Assembly: GCA_947627075.1 (NCBI GenBank)
Contig: CANQUR010000080.1
Span: 1 to 7,170 of the forward strand
DNA from: an uncultured Clostridia bacterium
GTDB lineage: Bacteria; Bacillota; Clostridia; Christensenellales; Pumilibacteraceae
Length of the DNA: 7,170 nt
Direction of reading: 5' to 3'
The notes beneath the pieces are model-generated. The model was not told the DNA's origin. It saw nothing but the letters and a program-made list of their open reading frames with translations, and did no database searches. Of the stretch, positions 5,882 through 7,170 are shown in pieces. How positions within the stretch are numbered: the stretch's first letter is position 1; each line of letters opens with the position of its first letter. The position numbers and the translations under genes were made by a program.

Positions 5882-6733
5882 ATGAAAATCGCAATAAGTT
5901 CGGAAACCGCGTGCGATCTGCCCAAGGATTTCATAGACCGATTCGATATAAAGATCTTGCCGTATCATATCCATATAGGGGATGAAGTGTTTAACGACGG
6001 AGACCTTCCTACCGAAGAATTGTTCGAGCGTGCAGACGCAAAAAAGACTTTGCCCAAGACCTCGGCTATCAACGAGGACGAGTTCGAAAGACATTTTTCG
6101 AAAATACTCGAAAGTTATGACGGCATAGTCCACATTTCGCTTTCGAGCGAGCTGACCTCGGCGACAAAGAACGCCGAAAACGTGGCAAAACGCTTCAAGA
6201 ATGTATATGTAGTGGACAGTCGCACACTGTCCACCGGCATAGGAGTGCTTGCTTTGTATGCGTGCGAGCTTGCCGCAAAGGGGCTTGACGCACAGGAAAT
6301 AGCTGAAAAAGTCCGCGAAAAGACAAAATATGTGCAAGTGAGCTCGGTGATCGAGAGGCTCGACTATCTTTATAAGGGCGGCAGATGCAACAGCCTTGTG
6401 TATCTCGGCGCCAATCTTTTGAAAATTCGTCCGCGCATTATGATAAAGGACGGCTTTATAGGCAATGACAAAAAGTATCGCGGGAATATTGTTCGAGTTT
6501 TGGAGCAATATTGCAGAGAGCTTTTGACGGAGTACAATGAGCCCGATCCCAATTGCGTCTTTGTGGTATATACTACCGCCACTCCCGAGATGATCGCCGT
6601 TGCGAAAAAAGTGTGCGAGGAGTTTGGTATAAAGCATATCTACGAATCGCAAGCGGGCGGAACGGTGGCTTCTCATTGCGGCGCCCATACCCTCGGACTT
6701 ATGTACCTTAACGACGGCGGAAGGCGGGATTGA
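5882..6733 (+). CDS. DegV family protein (fatty-acid binding, FakB-like)
   Basis: DegV proteins bind a single fatty acid; the FakB members present it to the kinase FakA, making acyl-phosphate for phospholipid synthesis. The 283-residue product has the usual length and motifs: start MKIAISSETACDLP (1-14), LPKTSAINEDEF (Thr60, Ser61), SLSSELTSA with Ser88/Ser89, VVDSRTLSTGIG, and LDYLYKGGRC followed by LLKIRPRIMIKDG. His265 sits in SHCGAHTLG near the end. Thr60, the Ser pair and His265 correspond to residues that hold the fatty-acid carboxylate in FakB proteins. The end motif reads HCGAHTLG where many members have HxGPGxxG, a small departure. AGGAAGGAG (5868-5876) is a strong ribosome binding site five bases before ATG 5882. 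No FakA gene is in view. I see no terminator right after the stop; the next one is at 6906, beyond a new promoter. Confidence 0.95.
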   Translation: MKIAISSETACDLPKDFIDRFDIKILPYHIHIGDEVFNDGDLPTEELFERADAKKTLPKTSAINEDEFERHFSKILESYDGIVHISLSSELTSATKNAENVAKRFKNVYVVDSRTLSTGIGVLALYACELAAKGLDAQEIAEKVREKTKYVQVSSVIERLDYLYKGGRCNSLVYLGANLLKIRPRIMIKDGFIGNDKKYRGNIVRVLEQYCRELLTEYNEPDPNCVFVVYTTATPEMIAVAKKVCEEFGIKHIYESQAGGTVASHCGAHTLGLMYLNDGGRRD

Positions 6734-6770
6734 GCAATTCGATAAAATTTGTAAAATTAGCTGTTTGCTG

Positions 6771-6799
6771 TTGACAAATGACAAGCAATAATATATAAT
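6771..6799 (+). promoter_or_regulatory. Full-consensus sigma-A promoter upstream of the TM1266-type gene
   Basis: TTGACA (6771-6776) and TATAAT (6794-6799) with exactly 17 bases between them: every consensus base matches. Transcription should start at about 6804-6808, giving an untranslated leader of about 150 bases before ATG 6955. A promoter this strong in front of a terminator implies control after initiation. Confidence 0.9.
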
Positions 6800-6805
6800 G
6801 ATCAT

Positions 6806-6954
6806 GCAAGAAACGAATTCTTGTATAATTATCGATAAAAGCATATAAAATAATCTTGCCTGACGCGAGGAGCGATCCGAAAGAAAGGGGATAAAAAGTC
6901 GATTTTGCTTCGCCCTTTTTTCAGGCGGAGCATTTTTTTAGGAGGTAAATTATT
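6806..6954 (+). promoter_or_regulatory. Candidate attenuator or riboswitch-like leader of the TM1266-type gene
   Basis: The leader begins with a hairpin (CAAGAA 6807-6812 with TTCTTG 6818-6823, five-base loop). Further on, GCCTGA (6858-6863) is the exact complement of TCAGGC (6921-6926), which includes the 3' arm of the terminator at 6906-6939; two G-U pairs (6856-6857 with 6927-6928) can extend it. Between them, GCGA and AGC (6865-6868, 6871-6873) can pair with GCTTCGC (6907-6913), the terminator's 5' arm, and ATCC (6875-6878) with GGAT (6889-6892). So an upstream fold can claim both arms of the terminator. I compared it by eye with common riboswitch cores (SAM-I, FMN, TPP, cobalamin, glycine, c-di-GMP, ZTP, THF) and saw no match. 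It may instead be a short noncoding RNA ending at the terminator. Confidence 0.5.
6906..6939 (+). terminator. Intrinsic terminator directly before the TM1266-type ribosome binding site
   Basis: GCTTCGCC (6907-6914) pairs with GGCGGAGC (6924-6931), one pair being G-U, plus T6906 with A6932; the loop is nine bases and seven Ts follow (6933-6939). AGGAGG begins at 6940, so the terminator is between the promoter at 6771 and its gene. It can stop both leader transcripts and any read-through from degV. Confidence 0.85.
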
Positions 6955-7170
6955 ATGGAAACAAGAGTGGCGGTGATCGGCATAATAGTCGAAAACAGAG
7001 AGTCTGTCGATAAGCTCAATTCGATTTTGCACGAATACAGACACGTGATCATAGGTCGTATGGGCTTGCCTTACAAGGAGCGTAATATAAGTATCATAAG
7101 CATAGCGGTCGACGCGTCGCAGGAAATGATATCGGCGCTTTCGGGAAAGATAGGCAATCTTCCGGGCGTG
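6955..7170 (+). CDS. TM1266-family iron-only hydrogenase system putative regulator (3' end outside window)
   Basis: The first 72 codons of a small protein; family members are about 80-85 residues, so only a few codons are missing at the right edge. The sequence METRVAVIGIIVENRESVDK, the central IIGRMGLPYKERNISIISI (about 32-50), and the closing ALSGKIGNLPGV match the family named after Thermotoga TM1266. That family is found in genomes with [FeFe]-hydrogenases, often beside the maturation genes hydE, hydF and hydG. It has a small alpha/beta fold of the ACT or NikR-C type and no evident DNA-binding domain; its regulatory role is a prediction, not proven. AGGAGG (6940-6945) lies nine bases before ATG 6955. 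It has its own promoter and an attenuator-like leader. Hydrogenase maturation genes would be expected just to the right. Confidence 0.88.
   Translation, partial: METRVAVIGIIVENRESVDKLNSILHEYRHVIIGRMGLPYKERNISIISIAVDASQEMISALSGKIGNLPGV

Noticed and set aside
6804..6826. Hairpin with ACGA in its loop, recalling the guanidine-II (mini-ykkC) motif
   Set aside because: That motif needs two hairpins with ACGR loops; only one is present here and the loop is five bases.
5864..6844. Long minus-strand frame (326 residues) opposite degV
   Set aside because: Cys/His-rich composition without domains, covers an intact degV and the consensus promoter at 6771; an antisense shadow.

Overview
The window reads as chromosomal DNA from a low-to-moderate GC, spore-forming anaerobic member of the Clostridia (Firmicutes). 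I infer this from a SpoIVB-type sporulation protease, a DacF-type carboxypeptidase with the Cys-rich sequence style of clostridial homologues, the site-2 protease/scpA/scpB cluster, strong AGGAGG ribosome binding sites, and a TM1266-type protein tied to [FeFe]-hydrogenase systems. All genes I accept lie on the + strand and are tightly packed. I cannot assign a genus from sequence alone.

Layout. (1) 3-587 is the 3' end of a gene whose start lies left of the window. It carries ten copies of a 12-residue Q/N/Y/P/G repeat and a short charged tail, and ends at a hairpin terminator (620-663). (2) 731-2874 is a two-gene unit, spoIVB then dacF, behind a candidate forespore (sigma-G-like) promoter at 696-725 and closed by a terminator at 2904-2944. 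(3) 2984-6733 is a five-gene run: M50 site-2 protease, scpA, scpB, a CmpB-like membrane protein and degV. It starts from a near-consensus sigma-A promoter (2946-2974) that touches the preceding terminator. (4) 6771-7170 holds a fully consensus sigma-A promoter, a leader of about 150 nt that ends in an intrinsic terminator immediately before the ribosome binding site, and the first 72 codons of a TM1266-family gene cut by the right edge.

How the genes fit together. SpoIVB is the signalling protease made in the forespore that triggers sigma-K activation, and DacF trims peptidoglycan peptides, probably in the same compartment. Sharing one forespore promoter would be sensible. ScpA and ScpB are the kleisin and winged-helix partners of SMC for chromosome segregation. 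The M50 protease, CmpB-like protein and DegV fatty-acid-binding protein are housekeeping membrane and lipid genes that appear to travel in the same transcript.

The most notable points are the attenuator-like leader before the TM1266 gene, with two mutually exclusive pairings visible by eye; a prion-like low-complexity repeat protein; and two genes (spoIVB and the M50 gene) whose best promoters put the transcription start almost on the start codon, with no Shine-Dalgarno sequence upstream. No mobile element, CRISPR array, tRNA or rRNA was seen. No gene-free stretch exceeds 300 bases.
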